Source of the DNA: Perognathus longimembris pacificus
Taxonomy: Eukaryota; Chordata; Mammalia; Rodentia; Heteromyidae
NCBI RefSeq assembly: GCF_023159225.1
Contig: NC_063171.1
Span: 2,399,501 to 2,463,500 of the forward strand
DNA length: 64,000 nucleotides
Direction of reading: 5' to 3'
Positions 11,225 through 23,744 of this stretch are shown piece by piece. Numbering within the stretch: the first letter of the stretch is position 1; each line of letters begins with the position of its first letter. The position numbers were made by a program, and so were the translations under genes. Below the pieces are notes generated by a model. That model had not been told where the DNA came from. It saw only the letters and a program-made list of their open reading frames with translations, and did not search any database.

Positions 11225-14200
11225 CTAATTATTCCCAATAAGGAAGACCATAGAGTCCATGTTTCTTTGGGTCTGGCTCACTTCACTTAGTATAATTGTT
11301 TCCAAGTCCTTCCATTTCCTTACAAATGGGGCGATGTCATTCTTTCTGATAGAGGCATAAAATTCCATTGTGTACATGTATCACATTTTCCTGATCCATT
11401 CGTCTACTGAGGGGCATCTGGGTTGGTTCCAGATTCTTGCTATGACAAATTGGGCTGCGATGAACATTGTTGTGCTGGTGGCTTTACTGTGATTTTGTTT
11501 GTGGTCTTTTGGATAAATACCCCAAAGTGGGGTTGCTGGGTCATAGAGGAGTTCTATATTTAGCCTTCTGAGGAATCTCCATACTGCTTGCCAGAGTGGC
11601 TGAACCAGATTACATTCCCACCAACAATGAAGTAGGGTTCACTTCTGGCCACATCCCCTCCAAAAATTGTTATTGTTAGTTTTCTTAATATATGACATTC
11701 TTACTGGGGTGAGATGGAATCTCAATGTTGTTTTCTTTGCATTTCTTTTATGGCCAGTGATGTAGAGCACTTTTTCATATGTCTCTTGGCCATTCTCATT
11801 TCCTCATCAGAGAAGTCTCTTTGTAAGTCTTTAGCCCACTTGAGGAGGGGCCTATTGGTTCTTTGCAGTTGCGGTTTTGTTTTGGAAGAAGGTAATTTTT
11901 TTAGTTCTGCATATATTTTAGAGATGAGGCCTTTGTCCGTTGAATGGCTGGTAAAGATCTTCTCCCAGTCTGTGGGCTTTCTGTTTATCTTGCGAGCTAT
12001 GTCCTTTGCTGTGTAGAAGCTCTGCAGTTTGATGCAGTATCATTTGTCCAATCTTTCTTTGATTTGTAGCCTTTCTGGGTCATTGTTAAGGAATTTCCGT
12101 CCTGTGCCAAGGAACCCAAGTGTTTCTCCTACTCCTTCCTTTAGTGTTTTCAGAGTATCTCTTTTGATTTTGAGGTCTTTAATCCATTTGGAATTGATTT
12201 TGGTGCAGGGTGATGCATAAGGATCTAGTTTTAGTTTGTTGCATGTGTTGAACCAGTTTTACCAGCACCATTTGTTAAAGAGGCTATCTTTCTTCCAAAC
12301 TATTGTTTTAGCTCCTTTATAAAAGATTAAGTAGGAGTAGTTCTGTGGGTTCATTTCTGGGGCTTCAATTCTGTTCCATTGGTCTTCAGGCCTGTTCCAG
12401 TGCCAATACCAAGCTGTTTTTATTACTATAGCTTTATAATACAGCTTGAAGTTGGGTATTGTAATTCCTCCAGCACTGTTCTTTCTGCTTAGGATTGTTT
12501 TTGCTATTCTGGTTCTTATATTGTTCCATATGAATTTCTGGATTGCTTCTTCCATTTCATTAAAAAATGGTGTTGGGATATTAATGGGTATTGCATTGAA
12601 TTTGTAGATAGCCTTTGGCAATATTGTCATTTTGACAATATTAATCCTCCCAATCCTGGAGCATTGGAGGTTTTCCTGTTTCCTTAGTTCTTACTTAATT
12701 TCGTTTTTCACTCTTTTAAAGTTTTCATCAAAGAGGTCTTTCACTTCTTTGGTTAAGGTTATTCCTAGGTATTTTATGTTTTTTGGGGCTATTGCAAAAG
12801 GAGTTGTTTCCTGATTTCAGCCTCGGTCTTCGGGTCGTTAGCATAGAGAAAGGTCGTTGATTTCTGAGGGTTTATTTTATATCCTGCAACTTTGCCAAAG
12901 TTTTTGATCAGCGCTAGTAGCTTGGGGGTAGACTCTATGGGGTTCTTTAGGTATAGGATCATGTCTTTTGAGAAAAGAGAAAGTTTAACTTCATCTTTTT
13001 CTATTTGGATCCCCTTTATATTTTCTTCTTGCCTGATTGCTCTGGCTAGGAATACTAGTACTATGGTGAAGAGCAGGAGAGAGAGTGGACATCCCTGCCT
13101 TGCTCCTGATATTAAAGGGAATGGCTTTAGTTTGTCACCATTTAGAGTTATGCTTGCTGTTGGTTTGTCATAAACTGCCTTGATTATATTCAGGAATGTT
13201 CCCTGGAATCCCAGTATTTCCAGGGCTTTTAGCATAAATGGGTGCTCTATTTTATCGAATGCTTTTTCCGCATCCAGAGATAAAACCATGTGGTTCTTTA
13301 CCTTGGTCCGGTTGATGTGGTGGATTATTTTAATTGACTTGCGTATATTAAACCAACTTTGCATCCCTGGGATGAATCCAGTTTGATTGTGGTGTATGGT
13401 TTCTGTGATGACCTGTTGAAGTCGATTGGCCAGAATTTTATTGAGAATTTTCGCGTCTATGTTCATCAGGGCAATCGGTCTATAGTCCTGTTTCCGTGTT
13501 GAGTCTCTGCCTGGTTTTGGGATGAGGGTTATACTGGCTTCATAGAATGAGTCTGGTAGTGAACGTTCTCTTTCAATTTCATTGAAGAGTTTGAGAAATA
13601 TTGGTGTGAGTTCTGTTTTGAAGGCCTTGTAGAATCCTGCAGTGAATCCGTCTGGACCTGGGCTTTTCTTGGATGGGAGATCATTTATTGCTGTTTCTAT
13701 TTCAATACTGGATATGGGTCTGTTTAGAAGGTTTAAATCTTCATGGCTGAGTTTGGGGATATGAATATTTTCAGGAAATCATCCATTTCTTCCAAGTTCT
13801 CAAATTTGTTGGCATAAAGGTTTGCAAAATAGTCCCTTATTATTTTCTAAATTTCGGTTATTTCTGTGGTGATGTTACCTGTTTCATCTCTTATCTTGTT
13901 TATTTGAGTGTGCTGCATTAGTTTTTTAGTCCGGTTTGCCAGGGGTCTGTCTTGTTGATTTTTTCAAAGAAACAACTCTTTGTTTTGTTGATTCTGTTGA
14001 TTGTTTTTTTTTTTTGTCTCTAATTGATTTAATTCTAATTTGATTTTAATTATTTGCTTCCGTCTATTGACTTGGGGTTTGGCTTGTTGTTCTCTTTCAA
14101 GGAAATTAAGGTTCTTCCTTTAATTATTGGGTTGCTGTTTCTCCAGTTTGTTGGTGTACTCACTCAGAGATATAAATTTTCCTCTGAGTACTGCCTTTGC

Positions 14201-14988
14201 TGTGTCCCAAAGGTGCTGGTACTTTGTGTCCTCAACTTGGTTGAATTCCATAAACATTTGAATTTCCATTTTAATTTCTTCAATGACCCACTGATGGTTC
14301 AGCAGTGTGTTGTTTAGTCTCCATGAATTGTAGGATTTTCTGTGGTGGCTGTTTGAGTTGAGCTCTAATTTTATTCCATTGTGGTCTGACAGAATGCAGT
14401 GAATGGTTTTGATACTTCTGAATTTGTACAGATTTCCTTTGTGCCCTAAGATGTGATCTATTTTGGAGAATTTTCCATGTGCTGCCGAAAAGAATGTGTA
14501 TTCTGTCCTTGCTGGGTGGAATATTCTGTAGTTACCAGTAAAGTCTAGTTGGTCTATGCAATTATTTAGATCTGTGATTTCTTTGTTCAGTTTTTGGTGA
14601 ATGTTTGATGAAGTTGGGTGCTCCTGCATTTGGTGTGTAGACATTTAGATATTTAGAATGGTTTTATCTTCCTGTAGGAGAGATCCCTTTACTAGTATGT
14701 TGTAACCTTCTTTGTCTCTTATTACCTTTTTTAATTTGAAGTCAATTTTGTCTGATACTAGGATTGCAACTCCAGCCTGCTTATGGGGTCCATTTTCTTG
14801 ATAGATTTGATTCCAGCCTTTCACTTTTAGAAGATGTTTGCCTTTGCTGGATAGATATTTCTCTTGGAGGCAGCAGAAAGATGGATCTTGTTTTTTGTTC
14901 CAACTTAGGAGCCTATGTCGTTTGATTGGAGAATAAGTCCATTAATGTTGAGAGTTAGGATTCAGAGATGATTGTTTGCTCCTTTCAT
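11225..14988 (-). pseudogene. L1 ORF2 (endonuclease-reverse transcriptase), degraded
   Basis: ORF2 encodes the AP-type endonuclease and reverse transcriptase that carry out target-primed insertion. Start ATG at 14,988, stop at 11,225-11,227, about 1,254 codons, close to the usual L1 length. Open pieces remain. At 14,120-14,644 the C-terminal half of the endonuclease has [10 protein letters not shown] and the catalytic SDH triplet in [12 protein letters not shown]. At 12,789-13,466 are reverse transcriptase blocks including [12 protein letters not shown] and GARQGCPLS. At 12,259-12,630 lies the region after the RT domain ([19 protein letters not shown]). The catalytic box, normally FADD, reads FSKD (12,963-12,974), so the first aspartate is lost. 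Frame changes and stops separate the pieces. Confidence 0.9.
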
Positions 14989-15040
14989 TATCACTATCTT
15001 GTAAGAAGCTGTGTCTTCCCATTTCTTGATCTGATGTTTT

Positions 15041-16114
15041 CTATTTAGAGTTCATTTCTCTGTCTGTATTGGGCTCTTGATTATTTTCCCTGTATAGTAC
15101 ATCTTTGAGGATTTTCTGTAAAGCTGGCTTGGTGGATATATATTGATTCAATTTTTCCTTACTGTGGAAGACTTTTATTTGTCCTTCGGCTATGAATGAG
15201 AGTTTGGCTAGGTACAGTATTCTTGGTTGGTAGTTATTTTTATTTCGTGTTTGGTATACCTCATTCCAGGCTCTCCTTGCTTTCATGGTCTCTGCTGAGA
15301 AGTCTCGGGTAATTCTGATAGCTTTTCCTTTATATGTGATTGTTTTCTTCTCCCTAACAGTTTTAAGGATTCTTTCCTTGTAATGTTTTGATCACAATAT
15401 GTCGGTGGGATGTCCTATTCTGGTTTGGTCGGTTTGGGGTTCTAAATGCTTCTTGTATCTGTATATGCCTATCATTCTGGATATTTTGGAAGTTCTCAGC
15501 TAATATTCTGTTAAATAGGTTGCCTATCCCATTAACTTCTTTCTCCAAGTTTTCCTCAATACCTATTATCCTTAAATTGGGCTTCCTGATCATGTCTTGA
15601 ATCTCCTGTAGCGATCTATTTTGTTGATTGGACTGTATTTGTATTGGTTTTTTATCTTTCTCCATAGATTCTAGGGAATCTTCAGCTCCTGAGATTCGAT
15701 CTGCTGCTTCAGTTATTCAGGACTGTAGGCTAGCTACTTGATTTTGAATCTCTTTTCCTTCTGACTGGTCTTTCCTGCTGATTTCCAAGCCATCTCTGAG
15801 GTCTTGCATGGACTTATTTACTTCATTAATTTGGTTTTGATTGCTGTCTCTTTTACCTGGGTAGCTATCTTTTCATTTGACTGTTGAATTTCATTTATCT
15901 TTTTATTTGTTGAGGCCATCAAATCATCTATTACTTTATGAAAGGATTGATGTATTGATTCAAAATTTTCATTTAACATGTTCATCAGTAGACTTTATAC
16001 AGCATTTTGAGGGTTCTCTTCTAGGTCTTTGATTGATAGCTCTGTTCCCTGCTTGTTTTGAGTGGGAGAAAAGACTCCATTGTTTGCCATTTTTCTTGTG
16101 TTTCTTCTGCCCAT
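15041..16114 (-). pseudogene. L1 ORF1 (RNA-binding chaperone), degraded
   Basis: ORF1 protein coats L1 RNA as a trimer. The start codon lies at 16,112-16,114 (MGRR-type N-terminus, as in the plus-strand copy at 34.8 kb) and the stop at 15,041-15,043. Open pieces cover the central RNA-binding region (15,363-15,665: GIEENLEKEVNGIGNLFNRI, then NRTSHRHIVIK) and the C-terminal domain (15,041-15,286: YQTRNKNNYQPRILYLAKLS and STKPALQKILKD). The pieces are in different frames and the N-terminal coiled-coil part contains stops, so no full protein is possible. Confidence 0.88.
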
Positions 16115-18505
16115 TTGGATTGGGAATGCCAATCTACAAGCACCTGTGAGTACCTTTTAAAACCCAAAGAAGCCCTTACCAAGCACTGTTGTGTAAATCT
16201 TACAAGTTCACAATTATATACAGATACCTTGTATACCTGTCTATAAAATTAGATTTGGTGTTCCTAAAGAATACAATTTCAGTATAACAGCCGATCCTGG
16301 GCCCTGTATTCCATAGTTACTTATTTACTGTTACAACCCTATGAGAAATTCTTGTTCTTATATTAAGTACTTTTAGGACTGGCTTTCTCTATGAACCCCT
16401 TTGATTCACTCGAATTAAGCAGGGATACCCTCTATCCAATAACCAGGAGTTAATGGAACCTGGAGGTCCTGACAGTAAGTCAGGAGGGAAAGTTAGAAGT
16501 AGTAAAGAGAAGAGAGTAAAATGTATTGGGGGGGGTGTGATGATTTTGGCTTAGTTTCAGTGACGTGGAAAAGTGAAGAATAGTAGAATCAGTAGAAAGA
16601 ACAAGGTTAAAATGACAGACAATGGAGAGTTAGCAGAAAAGAGTTGAGGTGTTATTCATAGGAAAATAATTTTTAAAGAAAGAGAAACCAAAGAGAGAAA
16701 TAAAGAAAAAATACTGGAAGACAGATACACAAAACAGAGAAAAATTATTAAAAAATAAAATAAAATAAAAAAATAAAAAGGAAAATAACCAGAAAAACGA
16801 ACAACCAAAACAACAACAACAAAAAAAAAAACTTGATAAAACAAACAGGTAAAACTGGAAAACAAAAAAACTAACGACGTTTCAGAAGTGAAAAATTAAA
16901 AAAAAATTTTTTTATGAAGTTTAAAAAAAATGTTTGAAAAGAAAAAAAAAATGGAGTCCTCCTTGTTTGGGTGGTCTGTCCCCAGTCTCTGGTTTCCTTG
17001 CGATGGTCTGCAATCTTTTTTCCTGATTTGCTAGTTTGACTTGATTTCAGTTTGCAGGGGGTGGATCTGTCCTGACCCTTCTCCCCTGTTGGTGCAATCC
17101 TGGGTCTCTGTGGTTCGCACAGCTTGCAGCTAGGCCTTGGGCATCCTCTGTAGATGGGGACATGAGCAGTCTTGGGAACCGTGGCTTCTCTGTGTGCTAT
17201 GGGGCCGCAGCCTTTAATGCCTGGCTTTGAATAGGCTGTGGACTCAGCAGCGCGGGGCGCCTCTGGCCTGGTTTACCAGGCTGAGAGTTGCTTGCCTGGG
17301 TGAGGTTCCTCCCTCCTGGGTGTGGCGGCTGCCTGGCAGAGCTGGCTATGGAATTCAGCTCCGTTTCAGGCTGGGAATTGGGCTTCTTCTGTAACCAGAC
17401 CATTTATCTGTCTCAGGAACTCTTTGTTCCCCCGTCTGGTGTTTCCATGCCGCCGGTAGCTGCTCGCCCCTTTCACTTTAAATTTAGAAATTCCGACGGG
17501 CAGGGTGTGGCACCTCTGGCTAAACTGTGGCCCAGGATGAGCCTCCCGCCTGGGCAGCGGGCATTCTCCTGGGCGGAGCTGGCTCTCACTGGTCGGTCCC
17601 TCTTGCCCTTTTCAAAGATGGCTCCTTTGACCTCGCTTTCCCCAGGCCCGCTTTAGTTCCAGTCTGGTCTGACCCTATGCCTGAGTCAAACATGCACTTT
17701 GCTCTGGAAGTGGGGGAAGGGCTACCTTCCAGAAGCTTCTCTGTGGGCACAAGTGAGAATATCTTTCGAGGGGTCCTAATGCTTTCTCTGCGATTTCAGG
17801 TCGTCCGTGCTCAGCCGCCATCTGGAGGATTTCTCCCTGGTCTATGCTGTGTGCTTTAGCTGCATGGAGTGCGGGTGGCTGTGCCGGTCGCTGTGCTGGC
17901 ACCGGCACTGGTATGGCGGTGGGGACGCCGCCCGGAGCTCAAATCTGTGTTTTCATATGAGCAAAGTTGATTTTTCCTTCCTGGCCTGTACTGTTAGAAC
18001 TTACTCTAGCTGTCTTTCTAGGAGTAAAATTTCTCTGGGATGGGAAAACTGCGATATAGGAGGGAGCTCAGCTAGAGCTCTGCTGTTCCTCCACCATCTT
18101 CCTGGAAGTCCCTGGAACTACTTTTAAAAGACATGCTGACAAAGTATAAAATTATTCTGCCTGGAAAAAGATATGCAAGTAAAATCACCACTAAACTGCC
18201 GTCACAGTTTATGAAGATAATTTAGTGAAAAATTCAGGTCAAGTTTAGTAACTCTGAGGACAATTTCATTCACTTATCTAGCATCCTTCCCAGACATTTC
18301 CTGCTACACAAAGACAAAAGATGAAAGGCACAAAACTCCTCTGTAAAGATTGGTTCCTAACTCTGCCAGGCTGATGACTACTTACCCCAGCATTCTGCCT
18401 GTTATAGATATATTAGGTTGTAAAATCAAAGATTTTCTTGTGTCATTCTCAATTTAAGTACCTGTGCTGTTTGTACACTCCAAAAATTGTACCATTGGTC
18501 CTTGG

Positions 18506-18506
<1 letters not shown>

Positions 18507-18542
<36 letters not shown>

Positions 18543-18583
18543 CACATATGTATGTATATATGTATATATATATACACATATAT
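18507..18583 (+). repeat. GT/AT compound microsatellite
   Basis: A (TG)n run of about 16 units followed by TATG/TATA alternation. The ORFs reading VCVCVCVC or THTHTHTH are artefacts of this repeat. Confidence 0.95.
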
Positions 18584-19765
18584 TCACTGTGTATTTTTCC
18601 TAATTTATTAAAAGGTATGGCATGTGTGTTATGTGGGGGGAGCATCTGTGTTATCATTTTAGTATTTTGTGAAATATTTAGCCAATTTTTTTTATCCTTT
18701 AAGTGGTTGAGGAAATCAAACCCAGTGCTATGAGTATGACCACACTCCTCACTTATCTATATACCTAACCCCAACTTTCTAAACTATTTAGAGCTACATC
18801 TTATTATTTTCTTAATATTTTGTTAGTCATGGGTACTGTATACATTTTGAAATCTGTCTTTAAGAAAACCGACATAATCTAAGGTAATATTTTGGATGAT
18901 GGGTGTTAATGGCATTATCCAAAATCCTTTTGTAAATAATCCATCTGCTTTTCACATAATTTTGTGTCTGCAGAATGATGTCATAATTAGATAGGTTGAT
19001 TCCTCCCATTTTCTGCTTGGCATTGATGTTTAGTTTCAGATGTTTTAAATCACTGCTGTATGTGAGTTATTCACATACACTTTCTAATGAAGTATGAAGT
19101 ATGGACATGAATTGAATAGTAAATACCCTCACCCTGTAATAAGGCTCATCTCATGGTCATAATAAAACCCTACATTGTTATTATAATCCAGTGGTATTTT
19201 ACCAAAGTCATATTAAGGCACATAAGTGCATATTCTTAAAAGTGTGATTCATAATCCACAGGAACTGACTGTAATTGATTTACTACAAAGCAACTGTACT
19301 GAATGGCTCATAGCCCCAGGTGACGCTAGCAGTTGAGCTTCAGTGAACCTGTGTTCACAACATGCACTTCTGGAAGTTTCTATTGTCAGATTGTAAAACA
19401 CAAAGATGAAACACAGGGTTAAGGGAGAACATTTAGCAAAACCTACTGGAGAATGAGATTGCTTAGGTAAACAGTTCTTTAAACACATTAATAAAAATGT
19501 CGGGCATATTTAAAAATGACATAATCTTTAGAAGCCATGTGTTTCTAAGAGGAAAGATTTTGTTGGCCTCTTTCCCTTGTAAATTTTACCTCATTAAAGC
19601 TTTTTCTTTCTTGTAGCATTTTTTCATATGCAATGTACAAAATCTGGAAATGATGGAGGATGTTTCTGATACAGTCTTGTCAATTACTCCTTCCTTGTTT
19701 TGTTAGTTACAGATAATCATTAGCCATAGTCTTCTGGCTATGAATTTAAGTAGAGTAAAATAAGT

Positions 19766-19813
19766 AGTCATTTTTAATGGTATCCTTCTAGTCATTTCTA
19801 ATGGTATCCTTCT
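19766..19813 (+). repeat. 24-bp tandem duplication
   Basis: Two adjacent copies of a 24-bp unit (19,766-19,789 and 19,790-19,813) differ at one base, and the first few bases of a third copy follow. Probably a replication-slippage duplication. Confidence 0.85.
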
Positions 19814-20305
19814 AGTCATTTCAAATGCATCAAAAAGTTTTCCAACATGTGAAAATACCAAAGGTATAATAATCCAAATCTTTGCCCCCTTATTCAGTAA
19901 CTAAGTATGTACATTAAAAGTGACAGAGATAGATAATAAGACCTTTGGGGGGAGTGCTTGACAGCTTTTGCTTATAACATATGTTCATTGCTATCACGAA
20001 GTAATCAGGTGGACAGATTCACAAACAATGCCTAGAACACATGGTGGTCTCTTGGTGTTAACAAGAAATGTCTGGCTCACTTGTAAACATGGCCCAATAA
20101 TGGAAATATTTGTCACTTTGATTGTTCTTTTTAAAATCATGGCTAAAATAATATTGTTACCCTGGACCTGCTAGATGAAAAGGTGAGAAACTGTGACCTC
20201 ACCTTATTTGCTTCTGTGTAAAGGAAGGAGAGAAAAATTGCCAGCTCTGTGATATTTCTGATGCTGACTAAACCATCCATCTGCTTTACCTTTAAAACTA
20301 ATTTG

Positions 20306-20512
20306 AGTGCAAGGCACCAGTGGCTCACGCCTGTAATCCTAACTACTCAAAAGGCTGAGATCTGAGGATCAAAGCACAAAGCCATCCCAGGAAGGAAAGT
20401 CCACAAGACTCTTTTCTCCAATAAACTACTCAAAAAATCTGGAAGGGGTGCTGTAGCTCAAGTAGTAGAATGCTAGCAAGCCCAGAATTCAAGCCCCAGG
20501 ACTGGCAAATAA
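20306..20512 (+). repeat. B1-ID chimeric SINE, sense
   Basis: One of the better-preserved copies of this type. A B1-like left half (GGCTCACGCCTGTAATCCTA, then GGCTGAGATCTGAGGATCA) is followed by CTCCAATAAACTACTC and an ID-like right half (GCTGTAGCTCAAGTAGTAGA). It ends in an AAT-rich tail (AATAATAATGATTATC). Confidence 0.82.
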
Positions 20513-21145
20513 TAATAATGATTATCATTATACTAATTTGAGGTTAAAACTTGATCTTAAGGCCTAATTTCTTACAGAGAATTAATATAAAAACATTTTA
20601 TTCAAACTTTATTTATCCCACCCACTTATTAGTTTCTGCCTCTATAAAGAGAAATGTTAACTAAATCTGATTGTAATAAAAATAGTTCAGAGACTGTGAT
20701 TCTAAGGTAATCTGATGATTTCAAATGCCATAAATCTTACATTGTATTTGCAAACGCTCCCTCATTTGGCCTACAATGAGCCATCATAGATACATAGGTT
20801 GGGATTGCAATTCTTATTTTTATTTTACTTGTTATTGAAATAGGTCTTTTGGAAAATTAACTAGAGAATATTGCACTTTTCTTGAGAAAGCCACCAGAAT
20901 GGAAAACAGTTCTATCTAAATGTTAAATGAAGAAATTGGAAGATAATAAGAACAATTCCCAGCCTAGATAAAGAATTCAGAACTGCAAAATTTCTAAACC
21001 TTAACAACTGTTTCCATCCACAATCTGTTTCCAAACAAATGCAACTGTCTTCAGCATTGATTCCATGGAGTATCTTACGTGTGTGAGGAAGGGGATTTCA
21101 CTACTGAAGCTGTCTTGTTAAATTCAAACTATGTCTCACTTTTTT
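20513..21145. other. Unique AT-rich DNA, no gene seen
   Basis: No supported feature. Confidence 0.5.
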
Positions 21146-23280
21146 TCTCCACTTTTTTTCTTTTTTTCAAATTTTTATTATCAAACTGATGTACAGAGAG
21201 GTTACAGTTTCATACGTTAGGCATTGGATACATTTCTTGTACTGTTTGATACCTTGTCCCTCATAACCCCCCCTCCCCCTTTCCCTTTCCCCCCCTGAGG
21301 TGTTCAGTTCACTTACACCAAACAGTTTTGCAAGTATTGCTTTTGTAGTTGTTTGTCTTTTTTTTACCCTGTGTCTCTCAATTTTGGTATTCACTTTCAA
21401 TTTCCTACTTCTAATACCAGTATACACGGTTTCCAATATACTCAGATAAGATTACAGAGATAGTGTAGGTACAACCACAGGAAGGTGATACAAGAACGTC
21501 ATCAATAATAGAAGCTACAGATACACATAGGACGTTGAAAGTAGCTACAACTGTGATATAACAATCGTTTCCATAACATGGAGTTCATTTCACTTAGCAT
21601 CATCTTATGTGTTCATAAGGGTATAGCTATTGGGCTCTTGTGATCCTCTGCTGTAAGTTGCCTAAATCTGTGCTAATTATTCCCTGTGAGGAAGACCATA
21701 GAGTTCATGTTTCTTTGGGTCTGGCTCACTTCACTTAGTATAATTGTTTCCAAGTCCTTCCATTTCCTTACAAATGGGGCAATGTCATTCTTTCTGATAG
21801 AGGCATAAAATTCCATTGTGTATATGTATCACATTTTCCTGATCCATTCGTCTACTGAGGGGCATCTGGTTGGTTCCAGATTCTCGCTATGACAAATTGT
21901 GCTGCGATGAACATTGTTGTACTGGTGGCTTTACTGTGATTTTGTTTGTGGTCTTTTGGATAGATACCCAAAAGTGGGGCTGCTAGGTCATAGGGGAGTT
22001 CTGTATTTAGCCTTCTGAGGAATCTCCATACTGCTTGCCAGAGTGGCTGAACCAGTTTACATTCCCACCAACAATGAAGTAGGGTTCCCTTTGGCCACAT
22101 CCCCTCCAACAATTGTTATTGTTAGTTTTCTGGATATATGACATTCTTACTGGGGTGAGATGGAATCTCAATGTTGTTTTGATTTGCATTTCTTTTATGG
22201 CCAGTGATGTAGAGCACTTTTTCTTATGTCTCTTGGCCATTCTCATTTCCTCATCAGAGAAATCTCTTTTAAGTCCACTTGAGGAGGGGGCTATTGGTTC
22301 TTTGCAGTTTTGTTTTGGCAGAAGGTAATTTTTTTAGTTCTGCATATAATTTAGAGATGAGGCCTTTGTCCGTTGAATGGCCGGTAAAGATCTTCTCCCA
22401 GTCTGTGGGCTTTCTGTTTATCTTGCGAGCTATGTCCTTTGCCGTACAGAAGCTCTACAGTTTGATGCAGTCCCATTTGTCCAACCTTTCTTTGATTTGT
22501 AGCCTTTCTGGGGTCATTGTTAAGGAAGTTCCGTCCTGTGCCTTTCCTTCTGGACATTTGGAAAGTTCTCAGCTAATATTTGGTTAAATAGGTTGCCTAT
22601 CCCACACTGTTTTGTTGACTGGAGTGGATTTCTATTGATTTTTTATCTTTCTCCATAGAATCTAAGGAATCTTCAGCTCCTGAAATTCGATCCTCTGCTT
22701 CAGTTAGTCAGGACTGTAGGCTAGCTACTTGATTTTGAATCTCTTTTCCTTCTGACTGGTCTTTCCTGATGATTTCCATGTCATTTCTTAGGTCTTGCAT
22801 GGACTTCTCTTTACTTCATTACTTTGGTTTTGAGTGCTGTCTCTCAAATCTTTAAGCTGGGTAGCTATCTTTTCATTTGACTCTTGAAGTTCATTTACCT
22901 TTCTATTTGTGGATGCCGTGAAATTCTCCATTAATTTTTGCTTTGCCTCTTCACGCTCTAGAATAATTGACTGAAGAGATTCAAACTTTTCATTTATCAT
23001 GTTTATCAGTAGACTTTGTAGAGCATTTTGTAGAGCAGTGTGCCAGCACAGGCACTGGTGTGGCAGCGGGACACCGCCCGGAACTCAAATCTGTCTTTTC
23101 AGATGAGCAAAGTCGATTTTTCCTTCCTGGCCAGAATCCTTGTACTGTTAGAACTTACTCTGGCTGTCTTTCTAGGAGTACAAGTTTCTATGGGGTGAGA
23201 AAACTGAGATGTTGGAGGGAGCTCAGCTAGGGCTCTGCAACTCCTCCACCGTTTTCCCAGGTAGTCTCTCCACATTTTTC
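21146..23280 (-). mobile_element. Internally deleted L1 with intact 3' and 5' ends, minus strand
   Basis: Only about 2.1 kb instead of 7.4 kb. From the left it has L1 3' UTR and the ORF2 C-terminal region (21,161 to about 22,548). It then jumps to ORF1 (about 22,549-23,037, with a smaller gap near 22,603) and jumps again to the distal 5' UTR, ending at the usual L1 5' terminus near 23,262. Flanks TCTCCACTTTTTTTC (21,146-21,160) and TCTCCACATTTTTC (23,267-23,280) look like an imperfect TSD. That suggests the molecule was inserted already shortened, or was deleted later. A minus-strand ORF at 22,788-23,000 is the ORF1 coiled-coil segment (NRKVNELQESNEKIATQLKD). Confidence 0.8.
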
Positions 23281-23520
23281 TCCTTCTTCAATGGGTCTGT
23301 ATATTGAAGTAGGAAAAAATTTTAAAAACTGAAATTATATGAATTTGAATTTGAAACAGATGCTATCCTATAATTGAATAGTTTGCCCACATTTAGAGTT
23401 TATAGGTTTTTCTAGATAAGAGTAAATAGAGTATATGAGTATATTCTTTGGGGACACAATGTTTGTGAAACTTTATGGATGCCTGAATTTGGAAATTTCA
23501 TTTCAATATTTTCTTAATTT
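23281..23520. other. Short unique spacer
   Basis: AT-rich; no repeat or gene recognised. Confidence 0.5.
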
Positions 23521-23524
23521 TTAC

Positions 23525-23697
23525 TTTATTTTGCCAGAACTGAGGCTTGAACGCTGGACCTGGGTACTATCTCTGAGGTTTTGTGCTCAAGGCTAGTGCT
23601 CTACCACTTGAGCCACAGCTCTACTTCAGTTCATTTAGTGGTTAATTGGAGGTAAGAGTCTAGGATTGCAGGCATGAGCCACCTGCAGCCAGTGAAA
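23525..23697 (-). repeat. B1-ID chimeric SINE, antisense, partial
   Basis: Complement of the ID-like half is clear at 23,588-23,625 (CAAGGCTAGTGCTCTACCAC, then TTGAGCCACAG), and the B1-like end is seen as GATTGCAGGCATGAGCCAC. The middle is shortened relative to the copy at 60.1 kb. Confidence 0.72.
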
Positions 23698-23744
23698 ATT
23701 TTTCGCATCTGAGTTTCCTCACTAGAAAAATATAGGCAGTTAAG

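Larger units (their letters stand above)
10712..18111 (-). mobile_element. Full-length L1 retrotransposon, minus strand
   Basis: About 7.4 kb with a perfect 15-bp TSD, CTGGAACTACTTTTA, at 10,697-10,711 and 18,112-18,126. On the minus strand the order is a 5' UTR of about 2.0 kb (18,111-16,115, beginning with a GAAGATGGTGGAGG-like motif), ORF1, a spacer of about 52 bp, ORF2, and a 3' UTR of about 510 bp with a purine-rich tract and an A-rich end. The 5' UTR holds an A/T-rich stretch (16,730-16,950) next to ORF1 and a GC-richer distal part (17,000-18,000). Both ORFs are interrupted, so the copy is dead. The intact TSD and complete ends suggest it is fairly recent. It appears to be the best reference copy for this family in the window. 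Confidence 0.93.
18127..20305. other. Unique DNA, no gene seen
   Basis: AT-rich and apparently unique apart from the simple repeats listed separately. ORFs of 60-89 codons have no recognisable domain, and several are formed by the GT/AT microsatellite. Confidence 0.5.

Noticed and set aside
12892..13386. Plus-strand ORFs of 68-93 codons
   Set aside because: Shadows of the minus-strand L1 reverse transcriptase. Equivalent shadows occur at 37,268-37,759 and 62,386-62,874.
17288..18127. ORFs of 106-122 codons opposite the L1
   Set aside because: They lie in the GC-rich L1 5' UTR, and the same type of ORF recurs in the other L1 5' UTR copies (31.1-31.9 and 33.0-33.8 kb).
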